Source: JANXQG01 sp963719885 (lineage in GTDB: Bacteria > Planctomycetota > Planctomycetia > Pirellulales > Thermoguttaceae). From it: 64,000 nt of DNA. The stretch covers positions 1 through 64,000 of the forward strand of contig CAVRDP010000033.1 of NCBI GenBank assembly GCA_963719885.1. Direction: 5' to 3'. This document shows, piece after piece, positions 28,724-39,893 of this stretch. Within the stretch, counting starts at the first letter, position 1. Each line of letters opens with the position of its first letter. The notes below the pieces were generated by a model, which saw only the letters and a program-made list of their open reading frames with translations, was not told where the DNA came from and made no database searches. Both the position numbers and the translations under genes were made by a program.

Positions 28724-30493
28724 ATGAAGCACATTTTTTTGTCAGCCATGCTTATGGTTACCGTACTTGCAATATCCGCGGCAGCCGCAACAAATTCATC
28801 AGATGCGGATGCCAAACTCGAGGCATTCTTCCGCCGCTACCTTGACGAGTACTTCCAGCAGCAGCCGTCGGAGGCCACGGTCTTGGGCGACCATCGTTTC
28901 GATGCGAAGCTCGAAGACCTCTCCGCCCCATCGCGGGCGAAGTGGATCCGGCGAATCCGGCAGGCGCTGGCCGACCTGCCGCGCGAGGTCGATTACGCCC
29001 GGCTTTCACGGGCCGGCCAGGTCGATTTCGAGATCTTCCAGCACGAACTCGCAAAGGCCCTCTGGTTGAACGAGAATACGCGGCCCTTCGAAGAAGATCC
29101 CCGCAAGTACACAGACTACATCAACGGCAGCGTCTATGTCCTGCTGACCCAGTCGACGTTGCCCAAGGAGACGAACCTGACCCATGCCATCGCACGCATG
29201 CGGCAGATCCCGCAGGTCGTAGCGGCCGCTACGCAGACGTTGACCCATCCGCCGCGATCGGTCCTGGAAACGGCCATCGTGCAGAACCGTGGCTCGATCG
29301 GCTTCTATGAAACGGAGATCTTCGAACTGGCCGGTAAAACGCCGCAAAACGATGCCTTGAAAAAGGCTGCCGAAGAGGTTGTTGCCTGTCTGAAGGACTA
29401 TCAGGCGTTTCTCGAAAACGAAGTCCGTCCGCGGGCCAACGGCCAGTGGCGATTGGGCAAAGAGAAGTTCGCCAAGAAGCTGGAGTTGGAACTCGATGCC
29501 GGATTGACGGCCGAGCAGGTGCTGGCCGCCGCCGAGGCCGACTTCATCCGCGTCCAGCGCGAACTCTATCTCACCGCGCGGCAGCTCTGGGGCCACTATT
29601 ATCCGCTCGCGCCGTTGCCGCCCGACAACACGGCCGGACATCGGGCGGCGATCCGGGCCGTCGTCAAGGCGGTCGAGAAGGAACATGGCCGGCCGGAGGA
29701 CCTCACCCGCGATGCCCGGGCGACGGTGGATCGCATTCGCCGCTTCATTCGCGATCACAAGATCCTGCGTCTGCCCGATCCGGACCGCTGCCAGGTGATC
29801 GAAATGCCGGAGTTCAAGCGGGGCAACTCGACAGCCTATATGGACGCGGCCCCGCCGCTGGACGCCGCGGCCGAGAGTTTCTATGCCGTCAGTCCGCCGC
29901 CGAAAGATTGGGACGCGACCCGGGTGCAGAGCCTGTTGCAGGAATACAACCGCCACATGCTCCAGGTGCTGACGATCCACGAGGCCTATCCGGGCCACAA
30001 CGTGCAATTGTCGTATGCCAACCGCAACCCCTCGCTGATTCGCCGCGTATTGGGCTCGGGCGTGTACATCGAAGGCTGGGCCGTCTACTGCGAGCAGATG
30101 ATGCTCGACCAGGGTTATGGCGACGGCGACCCGGCCCTGCGGCTGATGCAGTTGAAGTTCCAACTTCGGACTGTGACCAACAGCCTCCTCGATCACCAGA
30201 TGCACTGCAACGAGATGACTGATGAAGAAGCCCTGTCGCTGATGGTCGATCAGGCCTACCAATCGGAAGGCGAGGCCCGCTTGAAGATCATCCGAGCCAA
30301 ACAGACGTCTTGCCAGCTCTCGACGTATTTCGTCGGCCGTACGGCGATGTGCCGGTTGCGCGAGAAAATCCAGACGGAGATGGGCGACAAGTTCGACCTG
30401 GCCCGCTATCACGAGGCCGTGCTCGATTTGGGGTCGGTGCCCGTGAAGTATTTGCCGGAACTCGTACGCGAACGGCTGAGGGGAGCGAAGTAG
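28724..30493 (+). CDS. Secreted DUF885 family protein (M3-like metallopeptidase fold)
   Basis: 589 residues. A signal peptide is clear ('MKHIFLSAMLMVTVLAISAAAA'-like, in outline). The DUF885 hallmark 'TIHEAYPGHNVQLSYANRN' contains the HExxxGH metal-binding element, and a second Glu is in 'YIEGWAVYCEQMM'. 'LRLMQLKFQLRTVTNSLLDHQMHC' and 'VGRTAMCRLREK' are further family landmarks. DUF885 proteins are thought to be zinc carboxypeptidase-like; substrate unknown. AAAGGA lies upstream of ATG 28724. The TAG stop is part of repeat B2. Confidence 0.87.
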   Translation: MKHIFLSAMLMVTVLAISAAAATNSSDADAKLEAFFRRYLDEYFQQQPSEATVLGDHRFDAKLEDLSAPSRAKWIRRIRQALADLPREVDYARLSRAGQVDFEIFQHELAKALWLNENTRPFEEDPRKYTDYINGSVYVLLTQSTLPKETNLTHAIARMRQIPQVVAAATQTLTHPPRSVLETAIVQNRGSIGFYETEIFELAGKTPQNDALKKAAEEVVACLKDYQAFLENEVRPRANGQWRLGKEKFAKKLELELDAGLTAEQVLAAAEADFIRVQRELYLTARQLWGHYYPLAPLPPDNTAGHRAAIRAVVKAVEKEHGRPEDLTRDARATVDRIRRFIRDHKILRLPDPDRCQVIEMPEFKRGNSTAYMDAAPPLDAAAESFYAVSPPPKDWDATRVQSLLQEYNRHMLQVLTIHEAYPGHNVQLSYANRNPSLIRRVLGSGVYIEGWAVYCEQMMLDQGYGDGDPALRLMQLKFQLRTVTNSLLDHQMHCNEMTDEEALSLMVDQAYQSEGEARLKIIRAKQTSCQLSTYFVGRTAMCRLREKIQTEMGDKFDLARYHEAVLDLGSVPVKYLPELVRERLRGAK

Positions 30494-30616
30494 GGTGGGA
30501 CCAGATCCGGGGTACCCGGTACTCCGGGTCGGCGAGCGCAGGCCCACCGTGATCGAGCATGATCATACTAAGAAATGGTGGGCCTGCGCTCGCTACGCGA
30601 TCTGGTCCCACCCTAC
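30490..30616. repeat. REP-like palindrome, family B, copy 2, overlapping a stop codon
   Basis: Same arms as 3513-3634 (GTAGGGTGGGACCAGATC ... GATCTGGTCCCACCCTAC), different loop. TAG 30491-30493 ends the DUF885 gene; the element ends 9 bp before the next gene's ATG at 30626. Confidence 0.92.
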
Positions 30617-30625
30617 AGATTATCC

Positions 30626-33028
30626 ATGAATCAGTTTCTTCACTATCCGTTGGCTCTCGTTGCTTTGCTTATCGCAAGTCAGTCTCCTATCGCAGCGGCA
30701 GCCGACGTTCGACGCATTGCTGCGCAAGGCGGCTATCGAAAATGCAGCCAAACGCGATGATGCCTTCTGGCGACAGATCGCCACGGCCGATCCGCGGCCC
30801 TTGTCCGGCTGCCGCCAGTTGCTCGGCGATGCCTTGGCGCTGTGCGAGGCCCGCATCCATCCGGAACGGCTTGAACGCCTCTTCGCGCTGACGCGGCGAA
30901 TGCAGGATCAAGATCCGCACAGCAAGAATTGGGGAAACGTCGCGTGGTACTGGCGCGATACGGGCGTAACCGATACGAACGCGGTCGAGTTCTGCATGCA
31001 GGATGCCTTGCTGATCCACATCCGGCATGGCGGCTGGCTGCCGCCGGCGGCCAAGAAGGAACTGGCCAATTTGCTGCGGCTGGGCGTGGAGGGTTGCCTG
31101 CGGCATCGCGTGCCGACCGACTACACGAACATCGCGATCTTGAACGCCGGAAACCTGATCGTGCTCGGTGAGCGGCTCGATCGCGCCGATGTGGCCCGCG
31201 AAGGCTACCGCCGCCTGGATGCCTTATGCCTGCGGACGGCGGCCTTCGGGATCCACGAGTTTTGTAGTCCTACTTATTATGGCACGGATCTCAACGGGCT
31301 GCTCTTGATTCACACCTACGCACGAGAAAGCGCGAGCGCCAGCAGGCCGAGGCCCTGTTGCAGCTCTTCTGGACCGACATTGCGGCCAATTGGTTTCCCG
31401 CGGCGCATCGGTTGGGCGGCTGCCATAGCCGCAGCTACGACTATCTTCGTGGCCTGGGAGGCCTGGATTGGCACTTTTGGTACCAAGGTTGGCTGGAATC
31501 GCCATCGGCCGGCAGTGCGGAGCGCCGTGAGCCCTGGACGGACGAGTGGTCGCCGCCGCCGTCGCTCGTGGAAATGGGCCGCCGCCAGTTTCCCCGCTGG
31601 GTCCGCCAGCACTGGGGATTTCTGCCGGCGGAAAGCCGCAGCGATATGCTGTATCGCGACATTGCGCTCTCGTGCTGCGGCGCCGGTTACGGTAATCAGG
31701 ATTCAACGCTGGCGGTCGATCTGCCCGGCGGCCGTGAACTCCCGCGCTGCTACTTCATTCCCGACGGCCGTGAGGATCCCTATGGAAAGAAGAAAATTGA
31801 AACGGGTTCTGCCCGGCACCCCAAGGCCGTGCATATACAGCCGTTCTGGGCCGGGGCGCAACGATCGGGCGATGCCTTGGGGCTGGTGATCTACCGCGGC
31901 CGGGACTTGGCGGCTGCAGAAGTCTTTCATCTTCAAAGCCATTTCGTACTCCGCCGTACGGCCGATATCTGGCTCAATGGCAAACGCTTGACGATGCCCG
32001 CGGGCGCGGCAGAGAAGCCGGCCGAAGTGCCAATGCCTGCCGGTTGCAGCCTCGTGCTGCGCTATGGCAGCGCCGCGGTTGGCGTCCGCGTGGAATTGAG
32101 CTATGCGCGGGCGGTAAGGCCGCCAACCGTGAGCCTTGTCGACGACGGTAACGCCTGGAACTGCCTCCGCCTTACCGTGGACCACGGCCGCTGCACCGAC
32201 TTGGCGAAGACCGGAGCGGGCGGGATGGCCGCGGGCGCCGCCTTCTGGGTCCGCATTGGCAGCCAGTTGACAAGCGATGCCGATTTTGACGCCTGGCGAA
32301 AGGATTTTGGTAACACCAGTCGTTGTGTCGTGGTCCAGTCCGCTCAAAAGGTTGAAGTCGCGGCGCCGGGCAAAGAGGGACCGCTCTCGATTACCGCCGA
32401 GGCGCCTTGGGACCAGTCGGCCCGCGTGCAACTCGTGCCGAAACCGTACCAAGGCGTGCTCGAAGTCGATGGCAAGGAGCTTGGCCTTCCACTGCTGGCG
32501 GCCGTTGAACCACTCTGCTCCTTGCCATTGGGGGCGGGACCACTCGGCTCGACGACGGTGCCTGCCGGGAAAACGGTCTTCTGGGAAGCCGAGTCAGGGT
32601 TGGTCCTGCCCGGCATGGCCATTGGAGAGGATGCCCAGGCATCTGGCGGCCGCTACGTTGGACAGGAGTCATCGCCGATCGGCCAGCCTAGCGGTAGCGT
32701 GACCTGGTCGCTGGCGATCGAAAGACCGGGCAGCTATTGGCTTTGGGTCCGGGTACGATCGACCGACGCGGGGCACCCGCTTGCGGGTCGTGGCTCGTTT
32801 TCGTTTGAGGCGATTGGGGAGCACGGGCTGGCAATGCCGGCGGCCACTTGGGTTCCGTGGTCCCCGGGCGTCTGGCAGTGGCAACCGCTGAAGTTCGAGG
32901 GAGCGAACGCTCCGGCCGTTCTGGAATTGCCCCGCGGCGTTTGCCGTATAAAATTACAGACGCGGCAATCGGGCACGATGGTCGACCGGTTGATGCTGAC
33001 CGCCGACCCGAATGAGCGGCCAATGTAG
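30626..33028 (+). CDS. Secreted protein, alginate-lyase/heparinase-like layout, two frameshifts
   Basis: Signal peptide 'MNQFLHYPLALVALLIASQ' from ATG 30626. The frame changes near 30700 (to 'TFDALLRKAAIEN') and again near 31320 (to 'ERQQAEALLQLFW'). The joined product is about 800 residues: an alpha-helical first half ('YTNIAILNAGNLIVLGERL', 'GIHEFCSPTYYGTDLNGL', 'HRLGGCHSRSYDYLRGLGGLDWHFWYQGW') in the style of an alpha-toroid, and a beta-sandwich second half ending with a carbohydrate-binding-like 'GSYWLWVRVRSTDAG' domain. This resembles polysaccharide lyases of the heparinase type, but I see no safe catalytic set. Exported. The TAG stop is part of repeat E. Confidence 0.6.
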
Positions 33029-33076
33029 GATAGGTTTCCAACCTGTCCCGAAACGACAGATTAGGAACCTATCCTG
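33025..33076. repeat. REP-like palindrome, family E, overlapping a stop codon
   Basis: GTAGGATAGGTTTCC ... GGAACCTATCCTGC. TAG 33026-33028 is the stop of the preceding gene. Right end is CTGC rather than CTAC. Confidence 0.8.
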
Positions 33077-33204
33077 CATGGAGGCGGCCGTAGACTTTGT
33101 GCATCTTGCCCCGGTTCTCGCGGGGTCTTTTTTTCGTTACATTCGAAAAACTCCGCCTAATCCTAACAGTGTCAATCGGCCGAATCCCTCTTTAGAGACT
33201 GTCC

Positions 33205-33250
33205 GTAGAACGGAATTTCTTCCGTTCCAACGGATTGAAATCCGTTCTAC
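33205..33250. repeat. REP-like palindrome, family D, complete copy
   Basis: GTAGAACGGAATTTCTTCC ... GGATTGAAATCCGTTCTAC. Ends 26 bp before the ATG at 33276. Confidence 0.85.
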
Positions 33251-33275
33251 GAATCCGGGACGAAGGAGATCGAGC

Positions 33276-33782
33276 ATGGCACGGTTCACGATCGCGATTT
33301 GCAGTTGGTGGGTTAGCATGGCAGGGGTAGGGGCGGCGCAAGCACCGGCCGGGCTTTCTGCCGCGGGGGATGGGATATTTCCGCTGGTCGAAACGGTGGC
33401 CGCGACTTCCAAGGCCATCGAAATCTTGCCGCCGCTCCCGCCCGGCGCATCGGTATTGTCGCCCGCGTCGCCCACCGCATCGGTCTTGTCGCCCGCATCG
33501 CCCGGCGAGGCCCAGTCGACCCGTGAGGCCCGGGCGCATGAGCAGTATCTGCTTCAGTCGCAGGCCCAGGCGGAGTCGGTCCGCCGCGCCGCAGTGGCCC
33601 GTGCCGAGCAACGCATGCGGCGGCTGGAATCGCAGCGGTGGTTCGGCATTTCCAACTCGCGTCCCATGGCCAGCGTCGATCCCTATGACGGTGATTACTC
33701 GCCGGGCTGGGTTTCCAACTATCCGTTCTATCCGCTCCGCTGGGTTGGAAGCGGCGAGCCTTGGGGCGTTGTAGGCCAGTAA
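33276..33782 (+). CDS. Small secreted protein with Ala/Ser/Pro linker
   Basis: 168 residues. A weak signal peptide (residues 1-22, 'WWVSMAGVGAAQA') is followed by a low-complexity linker with a duplicated 'ASVLSPASP' unit, a coiled-coil Gln/Ala/Arg-rich helix ('LLQSQAQAESVRRAAVARAEQRMRRLE') and a short Tyr/Trp/Pro-rich C-terminus. GAAGGAGA precedes ATG 33276. Not recognised as a named family; the layout resembles small planctomycete exported proteins. Confidence 0.6.
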   Translation: MARFTIAICSWWVSMAGVGAAQAPAGLSAAGDGIFPLVETVAATSKAIEILPPLPPGASVLSPASPTASVLSPASPGEAQSTREARAHEQYLLQSQAQAESVRRAAVARAEQRMRRLESQRWFGISNSRPMASVDPYDGDYSPGWVSNYPFYPLRWVGSGEPWGVVGQ

Positions 33783-33965
33783 GCAACCGGGCAGACTTGC
33801 CGGATGGCCTCCAAGTCACGCCATATCTTGGCGGGCAGTTCGCACAACTACGGCGGCTTGGCGTCAAACCGCCCAAGCCGTTCCGTCATTGTATCGCTGG
33901 AAAGTTTACGACGGCGAATTACAATGAGTTCCAACTCCCCACTCGAAACCAAGGACCCCCTCGCA

Positions 33966-36516
33966 ATGACTAGAATCTCCAAGACTTCACTGGCACTGCT
34001 TATCGCAACCCTTCTTACATCCAATTTCTGGATCGCTCGATCGGTGCGGGCCGATTTCCGCCCGCCCGCGGTTCCGCTGGTCACCTACAACCCGTTTCTC
34101 AGCATCTGGTCGGAATCCGACCGCCTGAACGGCTCGAACACGAAACACTGGACGCATCACGACCATTCGCTCGTGAGCCTGATCCGTATCGACGGGAAGA
34201 CGTACCGGCTGATGGGCGCGGAACCGAAAGACCTGCCGGCCTTCAGGCAAAAGTCCGTCAAGGTCCTGCCGACGCGGAGCATCTACGAATTCCAACAGGC
34301 GGGCGTCCAGGTGACGATGACTTTCATGCAGCCTGCGCTGCCCGCGGATCTCAACGTCTATTCGTGGCCGCTGAGCTACATTACCTGGAACATTCGCTCC
34401 TGCAATGGCGGCGAGCACAAGATCGAACTGTACGACAGCACGAGCTCCCAGCTCGCCGTCAACAAGACCGACGAACTGGTCGAGTGGTCGCGTGAGATGG
34501 CGGGCGATTTGACGCTCTTGCGAGCCGGCACGGTGGCCCAAAATGTCCTTGACTCTTGCGGCGACGACCACCGCATCGACTGGGGCTATGCCTATGCCGC
34601 CGCGCCCGGCGGAGTTTCCAAATCGGCGATCGCCGCCGCCGCAGTCCTGGAAAAGGCATTCGCCCAAGACGGCGGTCTGCCCACGGCAGACGACACGCGC
34701 ATGCCGCGGGCGGCTGGCGACTCGGAGCCCGTGATGGCATTCGCCTTCCAACTGGGCAGCGTGGGCGCGGAAGCGGTCCAACGCCAGGTCATCGTGGCCT
34801 ACGACGAAATCTTCGCGATCAAGTATTTCGGCAAGAAACTGCTGCCCTACTGGGCGCGGAACGGCGTGAAGATCGGCGAACTCTTGCAAACCGCGGCGCA
34901 GGGTTACGCGAAGCTCCTCGGTAGATGCGAAAAGTTCGACGCGGAACTGATGGCCGACATGACGAAGATCGGCGGCGAGAAATATGCGAATATCACCGCG
35001 CTATCGTATCGCGAATGTGTCGCCGCCAACGGCCTTGCCGCCAACGCGAACCGGCAGCCGCTGTTCTTTACGAAGGAAAACACGAGCAACGGCGACATCG
35101 CCACGGTGGACGTGTTCTTCCCCATGGACCCTATCTGGATCTTTCTCAGCCCGTCGCTGGCGAAGGCCTCGCTGGTCCACGTGCTGATGTACTCCGCCTC
35201 GCCGCACTGGAAGTTTCCCAACGCCCCGCACGACCTGGGCACCTATCCGCTGGTCTTCGGTCGCGACGACGGGGGCGAGGGCATGCCCGTCGAGGAAAGT
35301 GGCAACATGCTGATCCTCTGCGATGCCATTGCCCACGCGGACGGCAACGCTGACTTTGTCGGGCCGTGGTGGCCGCAACTCACGCAATGGGCCAAGTACC
35401 TGGAGAAGTACGGCCTGGATCCCGAGCAGCAGCTTTGCACGGACGACTTCATGGGCCATCTGGCGAACAATGCAAATCTCTCGGTGAAGGCCATTCTGGG
35501 CCTCGCCGCGTATGGCGATCTGTGCCGCATGCGCGGCGATAAGGAAACCGCGGACAAGTACCTCGCGCTGGCCAAGGCCAACGCCCGGCACTGGATGAAA
35601 GTCGCCGCCGAGGGCGATCACTACCGGCTCGCCTTCGACAAGCCGAAGACCTGGAGCCAGAAATACAACCTTGTCTGGGACCGCATCCTCGGGCTGAACG
35701 TCTTTCCGCCCTCCGTGGCCCGGAAGGAGGTGGCACACTACAAGAAGGTGATGTTGCGCTACGGCGTTCCCTTGGATTCCCGCACGCACCTGACGAAGAC
35801 CGACTGGTCGTTCTGGAGCGCAGACGCTGGCGGAGGCCCCGGCCGACTTCGAAGCCGTCATTTCGCCGATCTACGATTATCTGAACGAGACCACCGCCCG
35901 CGATCCGATCGCGGATTCGTATGTGACCGACAACGTCCGCAGCGGCGGAATGCACGCGCGGCCGGTGGTGGGCGGATTCTTCATCAAGATGCTGAGCGAC
36001 CGCGCCGTCTGGGAAAAGTGGGCGTCCCGCGACAAGCTGAAGCCTGCCAAGTCGGCGCCCTTGCCCGCGGCGCCGAAGGTCAGCATGGTCGTGCCCACCG
36101 AACAGACGTGGCGCTACACGACGGTGAAACCGGCTGCGGACTGGACGAAACCCGGCTTCGATGCGACGGGCTGGAAGGAAGGCCGGGCCGGACTGGGGAC
36201 CAATCCGCCGGGTTTTGTGCGGCATACGGAATGGAAGACCGACGACATCTGGCTGCGCCGCGAGATGACGGTTCCCGGGGGCGAGCATGCGAATCTTCAC
36301 TTTTATGTCTATCACGATGAAGACGTGGAGATCTATGTCAACGGAATCCCTGCCGCGCAGGAGGGCCGGTTCACGACTACCTACGTGGTCTTGGAAATTT
36401 CGCGGGAGGCGCGTGCCGCGATGAAACCCGGCGCAAAGATTTTGGTTGCCGTGCATTGCCATCAAACGGAAGGCGGGCAGGGCATCAACGTCGGCCTGGC
36501 CAACGTCTCGGAGTAG
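33966..36516 (+). CDS. Secreted glutaminase-like protein (DUF4964/DUF5127/DUF4965), frameshift near 35825
   Basis: Signal peptide at 'LALLIATLLTSNFWIARSVRA'. The N-terminal 'VPLVTYNPFLSIWSESDRL' and 'TKHWTHHDHSLVSLIRIDGKTYR' are those of DUF4964; the helical part with 'YDEIFAIKYFGKKLLPYW' and 'NLVWDRILGLNVFPPSVA' matches the DUF4965/glutaminase A family of fungi and bacteria. After 'KTDWSFWSA' the reading frame shifts by one base; the next frame gives 'LAEAPADFEAVISPIYDYL' and 'SGGMHARPVVGGFFIKML'. A C-terminal galactose-binding-like sandwich ('WRYTTVKPAADWTKPGFD', 'FYVYHDEDVEIYVNG') is added, giving about 850 residues. Glutaminase activity is only suggested by family membership. Confidence 0.8.
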
Positions 36517-36519
36517 TTC

Positions 36520-36622
36520 AGCGCGTTCGCTTGGGCCTCGGGCATCGGGTGGCATGCCACCCTCGCAAGGGTACGGAAGTTATTCTTCGGCCGATCCTTA
36601 GCGCGTTCGCTTGGGCCTCGGG
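36520..36622. repeat. 23-bp direct repeat with an embedded 16-bp palindrome
   Basis: AGCGCGTTCGCTTGGGCCTC occurs at 36520 and again at 36600 (23 of 23 identical including the following GGG). The second copy is the last codons of the minus-strand repeat-protein gene. Between them lies the perfect palindrome GGGTGGCATGCCACCC (36548-36563). Confidence 0.8.
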
Positions 36623-39600
36623 GGGCGGACGGGCTTCGCCGCGCCGAGGAACTCGGCAAGTTTGCCGCCGACCTGGTAGTACCTGGCGCTGAGATCCTTG
36701 TAGTCGTCGTTGGGGTTGCGAATGACGTCGTCGAAATCGAGATAGGGGCGGAGCACGTCCATACCTTTCTTGGCGGCGGAAGTGGCGTCGTCTTTGCTCT
36801 TGGTCTTCTGCGCCATGCGATAGAAACAGTCCGCTTCGTTCAAGATGACCTCGTACTTGGGGTGGACTTTCGGCGGCGGGTTGGGCTTGTAGTTCTCCAG
36901 CTTATTCCGCAACGTGTCCCATTTGCCGATGGCCTCGCGATACTTGGACGGATCTTTCTTGGCTGCCCACTCCGTGAGGATCTTCGCCTCCGTGACGCGC
37001 GGATCCAGGACCTTGGGATACTTGCGAATCACGGCGTCGATCTGTTCCTGGGCCTTTTCGTAGTTACCCAGTTGGGCCTGGAGGTTTGCTCCCAAGGCGT
37101 GCAGGCTGGCCTCGGCTTTTATGACGACCGGGTCGTCGGCAAAACCCTGTTTATTCGTGATCATGTCGGAGATCTTCTCCACCAAGTCCGCAGCCGTCTT
37201 GAGAGCGTCGTCGGTGCCCACGTTGCTGGCGGTCTTCGCGATCCAGACCAGGGAGGCGGGCGAGATATTCTCCCGCTTGGCGAGATTCATCAGGACCTTC
37301 TCTTGCAGATCGACCAGCGGTTTCGCAGTTTTTGCCGCAGCGGGATCTCCTGAGTCGCCCTCCGCCAGGGCCTTCTTGCGGAGGGGTTCCAGCCGCTTGG
37401 CGACGTTCATGATCGTGAGGTTGATCTGTCCCTGATCGGGTCCCAACTCCATCAGTTTGGTACAGACCGTGGTGAGGTTCTGGATGTCGTCCAATTGCAG
37501 GTAGACCTGGCAGGCGCCGTCGAAGATTCGCAGCGTGGTTTCAGCCCGCTGCGGATCTGCGAACAGCTTGTCGGCTTCCTTGAGCATGTCGTCGATCAAG
37601 GGTTTATAAAGCTCGGCGGACTTCTTGAAGTCCTCGCCCTCCTTGTAGATTTCGGCCAGCAACAACTGGGACTCGCGGAGGGACTCGGGGATGACGGCAT
37701 CGGCCGTGGAAGGCTTCAAGGCCGCGACCGCCTTCTCGGTGAATTCCAGCGCTTGCCTGCGGTCTTCTTTGCACTTGGCGAGCTTGTCCTTGGCGATTTT
37801 GGCATGCTGCTCTGTGATTAGATCGGCTAGTTGTTCGATCGTCATGTGCTCCAACGTGAGCTTGTCAATTTTGATATGCTGTTCTTCTATATCTGCTTGA
37901 ATCTGCTTCTTAGCCAATTTATGATACTTGTACCAATGCGCAAAACCCATCACCGTCAGGGCCTTGGGATACTCTTTCGAGCTGGGGTTGATCTCGCTCA
38001 AGAACTTGTCGGCATCGGCCATATTCTCCTGGGCCAGGGCAAGGCGCATCAACACGATCCGCGCGGCATCGCCCTCTTCCCTGGCGGCCCAGTTGTTGAG
38101 GATCGCCTTGGCGGTCTTGGCGACCTTGGCGAGCAACTCGCTCTTCGCCGTTTTCTGCGCGTCGGTGCCCTCCGCGGCCTCCAGGTACTGGTAGTACTGC
38201 ACGTTCAGCACGAAAATGGCGAGGGCCGGGGCGGCTTTGGTTTTCAGATTGCCCGGCTTCTGCAAGGCTTGTTTGGCAAAGGCGATAGCGTCATCGGCTT
38301 TGTGGTCCTCGTAGAGTTGCTTGGCCTGGTTGTGGTAGCAGGCGACGACCGCATTCACTACGGCGGCCAGTCGCTGTTGATCGGTGTTCTTGGTCGCGGC
38401 CGCAATGGCCTTTTCGTAGCACTTGATGGCCTCGGCCCATTTCTTCTCGTCCCAGGCCTTGTCGCCGTCGATCGCGGCGTCCTCGAAACCCTCTTCCGCC
38501 GATAGGTTTGGATTGAGTTTGCGGCGAAGCTCGACGGCGTCCTCCTGGTAGGGGCTGGGGATTTTGGCCATCTGGCCAAGCAAGGCGAGGGCCTGCTTGG
38601 TCCGCAGCGCCTTGTCGGCCTTGGGCTGGTTGCCCATCTCCACCAGGTTCTTGGCAATGTCCAAGGTCAAGGCCTGGTAACCGTAACATCTTTCGGAATT
38701 GGCCTTGTGCGCGGTCCGCCAGGAACCGGCTTCCTCGAGATAGTCCTTGTAGTCCTTCTTGTCGGACAGTTGGTACAGGGTTTGGAGATAGTACTGCTCA
38801 ACGTCGGCGAAGAATTCTTCCAAACCGGTCTTCTTCAAGGCTTTTTTTTGCGCGGCTACCGCAGTCTCGTTCACGTCCGCGATGTTGCGCGGGTCGTAGG
38901 CGGCGACTTCTTCATAGATGGCCTTGGCATCGCTGGTCTGGCCCAACTCCTGGACAATCCGGCCGTTCCAGAAGTGGGCACGACATCCCAGGAAGGTTTT
39001 GCGGGCGTCTTCAGAAGCTTCACGGAAATCCTGGTAAATGGCGTCGAACTCCTTGATGCACCTGGTCAGCGCGGCCGTGCGATCTGAACCCGTTCCCAGA
39101 GTTTGCGCCAGGTAGAAATCGACCATGGCCACGGTCAAACGGTTCTCGCCCACCATGACGGTGGCGTCGTCTCGCTTGCGGCGCGGCGTCTTCGGCCCGA
39201 GCGAGTCCCGCAGCTTGATCGAGGCCTTCAAGGCATCCACAAACCGCGGTCGAATGGTCTCGAAGAGCTTGCGGGCATCAGCCAGAAGTTTGGCCTTCGC
39301 CTCCTTGTCGGTAGCGTAACCCGCCCGCAGCACGAGGTACTGGCCCTCCATGGCCCGTTCTTCCGCCCATCGGGCCGCCTCCTGGATCGCTTCCGGCAGT
39401 CCAGGATGGGTCTTGATGAAGCGATCCAACAGGGTCTTGGAGTCCTCTGTCAATTGCTTGGCCTCGGCGTCGCTATAGGCCCGCTTGGCCTTTTCCTTCT
39501 TGCTCCGCGACATTTCCAGGTCCCAAACGTCGAGGATCGCCTTCGGGGTGTTGGGATCGGTCTTGAGTTGATCGAGGTAATCGACTGCCACGTCGCCATA

Positions 39601-39717
39601 GCCTTCCTTCTGCAAGAGATGAACGAATTCCAAGGGATCATCCTTGGCGGCAGCCGGACTGACGGCCAAGGCCCAAAGGATTGCCGGGAGGCTGAACAGA
39701 ATATAGGTGGTTTTCAT
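36598..39717 (-). CDS. Exported TPR-like helical-repeat protein, 1039 residues
   Basis: Starts with a signal peptide ('MKTTYILFSLPAILWALAVSPAAA', in outline residues 1-24). The rest is almost entirely helical with repeating Ala/Leu/Tyr pairs typical of TPR-like solenoids: 'AIKCYEKAIAAATKN', 'QALEFTEKAVAALKP', 'SAELYKPLIDDMLKEADKLF', 'YEKAQEQIDAVIRKYPK'. It ends in a basic 'PVRPPRPKRTR'. I use ATG 39717 rather than the upstream in-frame TTG. It is the last gene of the exbB operon and would sit in the periplasm or envelope, presumably as a scaffold for the proteins encoded upstream. Function not known. Confidence 0.75.
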   Translation of the reverse strand: MKTTYILFSLPAILWALAVSPAAAKDDPLEFVHLLQKEGYGDVAVDYLDQLKTDPNTPKAILDVWDLEMSRSKKEKAKRAYSDAEAKQLTEDSKTLLDRFIKTHPGLPEAIQEAARWAEERAMEGQYLVLRAGYATDKEAKAKLLADARKLFETIRPRFVDALKASIKLRDSLGPKTPRRKRDDATVMVGENRLTVAMVDFYLAQTLGTGSDRTAALTRCIKEFDAIYQDFREASEDARKTFLGCRAHFWNGRIVQELGQTSDAKAIYEEVAAYDPRNIADVNETAVAAQKKALKKTGLEEFFADVEQYYLQTLYQLSDKKDYKDYLEEAGSWRTAHKANSERCYGYQALTLDIAKNLVEMGNQPKADKALRTKQALALLGQMAKIPSPYQEDAVELRRKLNPNLSAEEGFEDAAIDGDKAWDEKKWAEAIKCYEKAIAAATKNTDQQRLAAVVNAVVACYHNQAKQLYEDHKADDAIAFAKQALQKPGNLKTKAAPALAIFVLNVQYYQYLEAAEGTDAQKTAKSELLAKVAKTAKAILNNWAAREEGDAARIVLMRLALAQENMADADKFLSEINPSSKEYPKALTVMGFAHWYKYHKLAKKQIQADIEEQHIKIDKLTLEHMTIEQLADLITEQHAKIAKDKLAKCKEDRRQALEFTEKAVAALKPSTADAVIPESLRESQLLLAEIYKEGEDFKKSAELYKPLIDDMLKEADKLFADPQRAETTLRIFDGACQVYLQLDDIQNLTTVCTKLMELGPDQGQINLTIMNVAKRLEPLRKKALAEGDSGDPAAAKTAKPLVDLQEKVLMNLAKRENISPASLVWIAKTASNVGTDDALKTAADLVEKISDMITNKQGFADDPVVIKAEASLHALGANLQAQLGNYEKAQEQIDAVIRKYPKVLDPRVTEAKILTEWAAKKDPSKYREAIGKWDTLRNKLENYKPNPPPKVHPKYEVILNEADCFYRMAQKTKSKDDATSAAKKGMDVLRPYLDFDDVIRNPNDDYKDLSARYYQVGGKLAEFLGAAKPVRPPRPKRTR

Positions 39718-39893
39718 GGCAATGGAGGTCAACGAGGAGGAATAGACGGGGATGAAGCAACGAAAAGTCCCTCCGGCAATACGGGCGGCACGTCTCTACG
39801 AGACGCGCCATCCTTGCGGAAGGGACAAATTTACGCGTGCGGCCGACGATGCGGCGCTGGGTCACGACGATTCACTCTTGTGTACGCGGGGCG

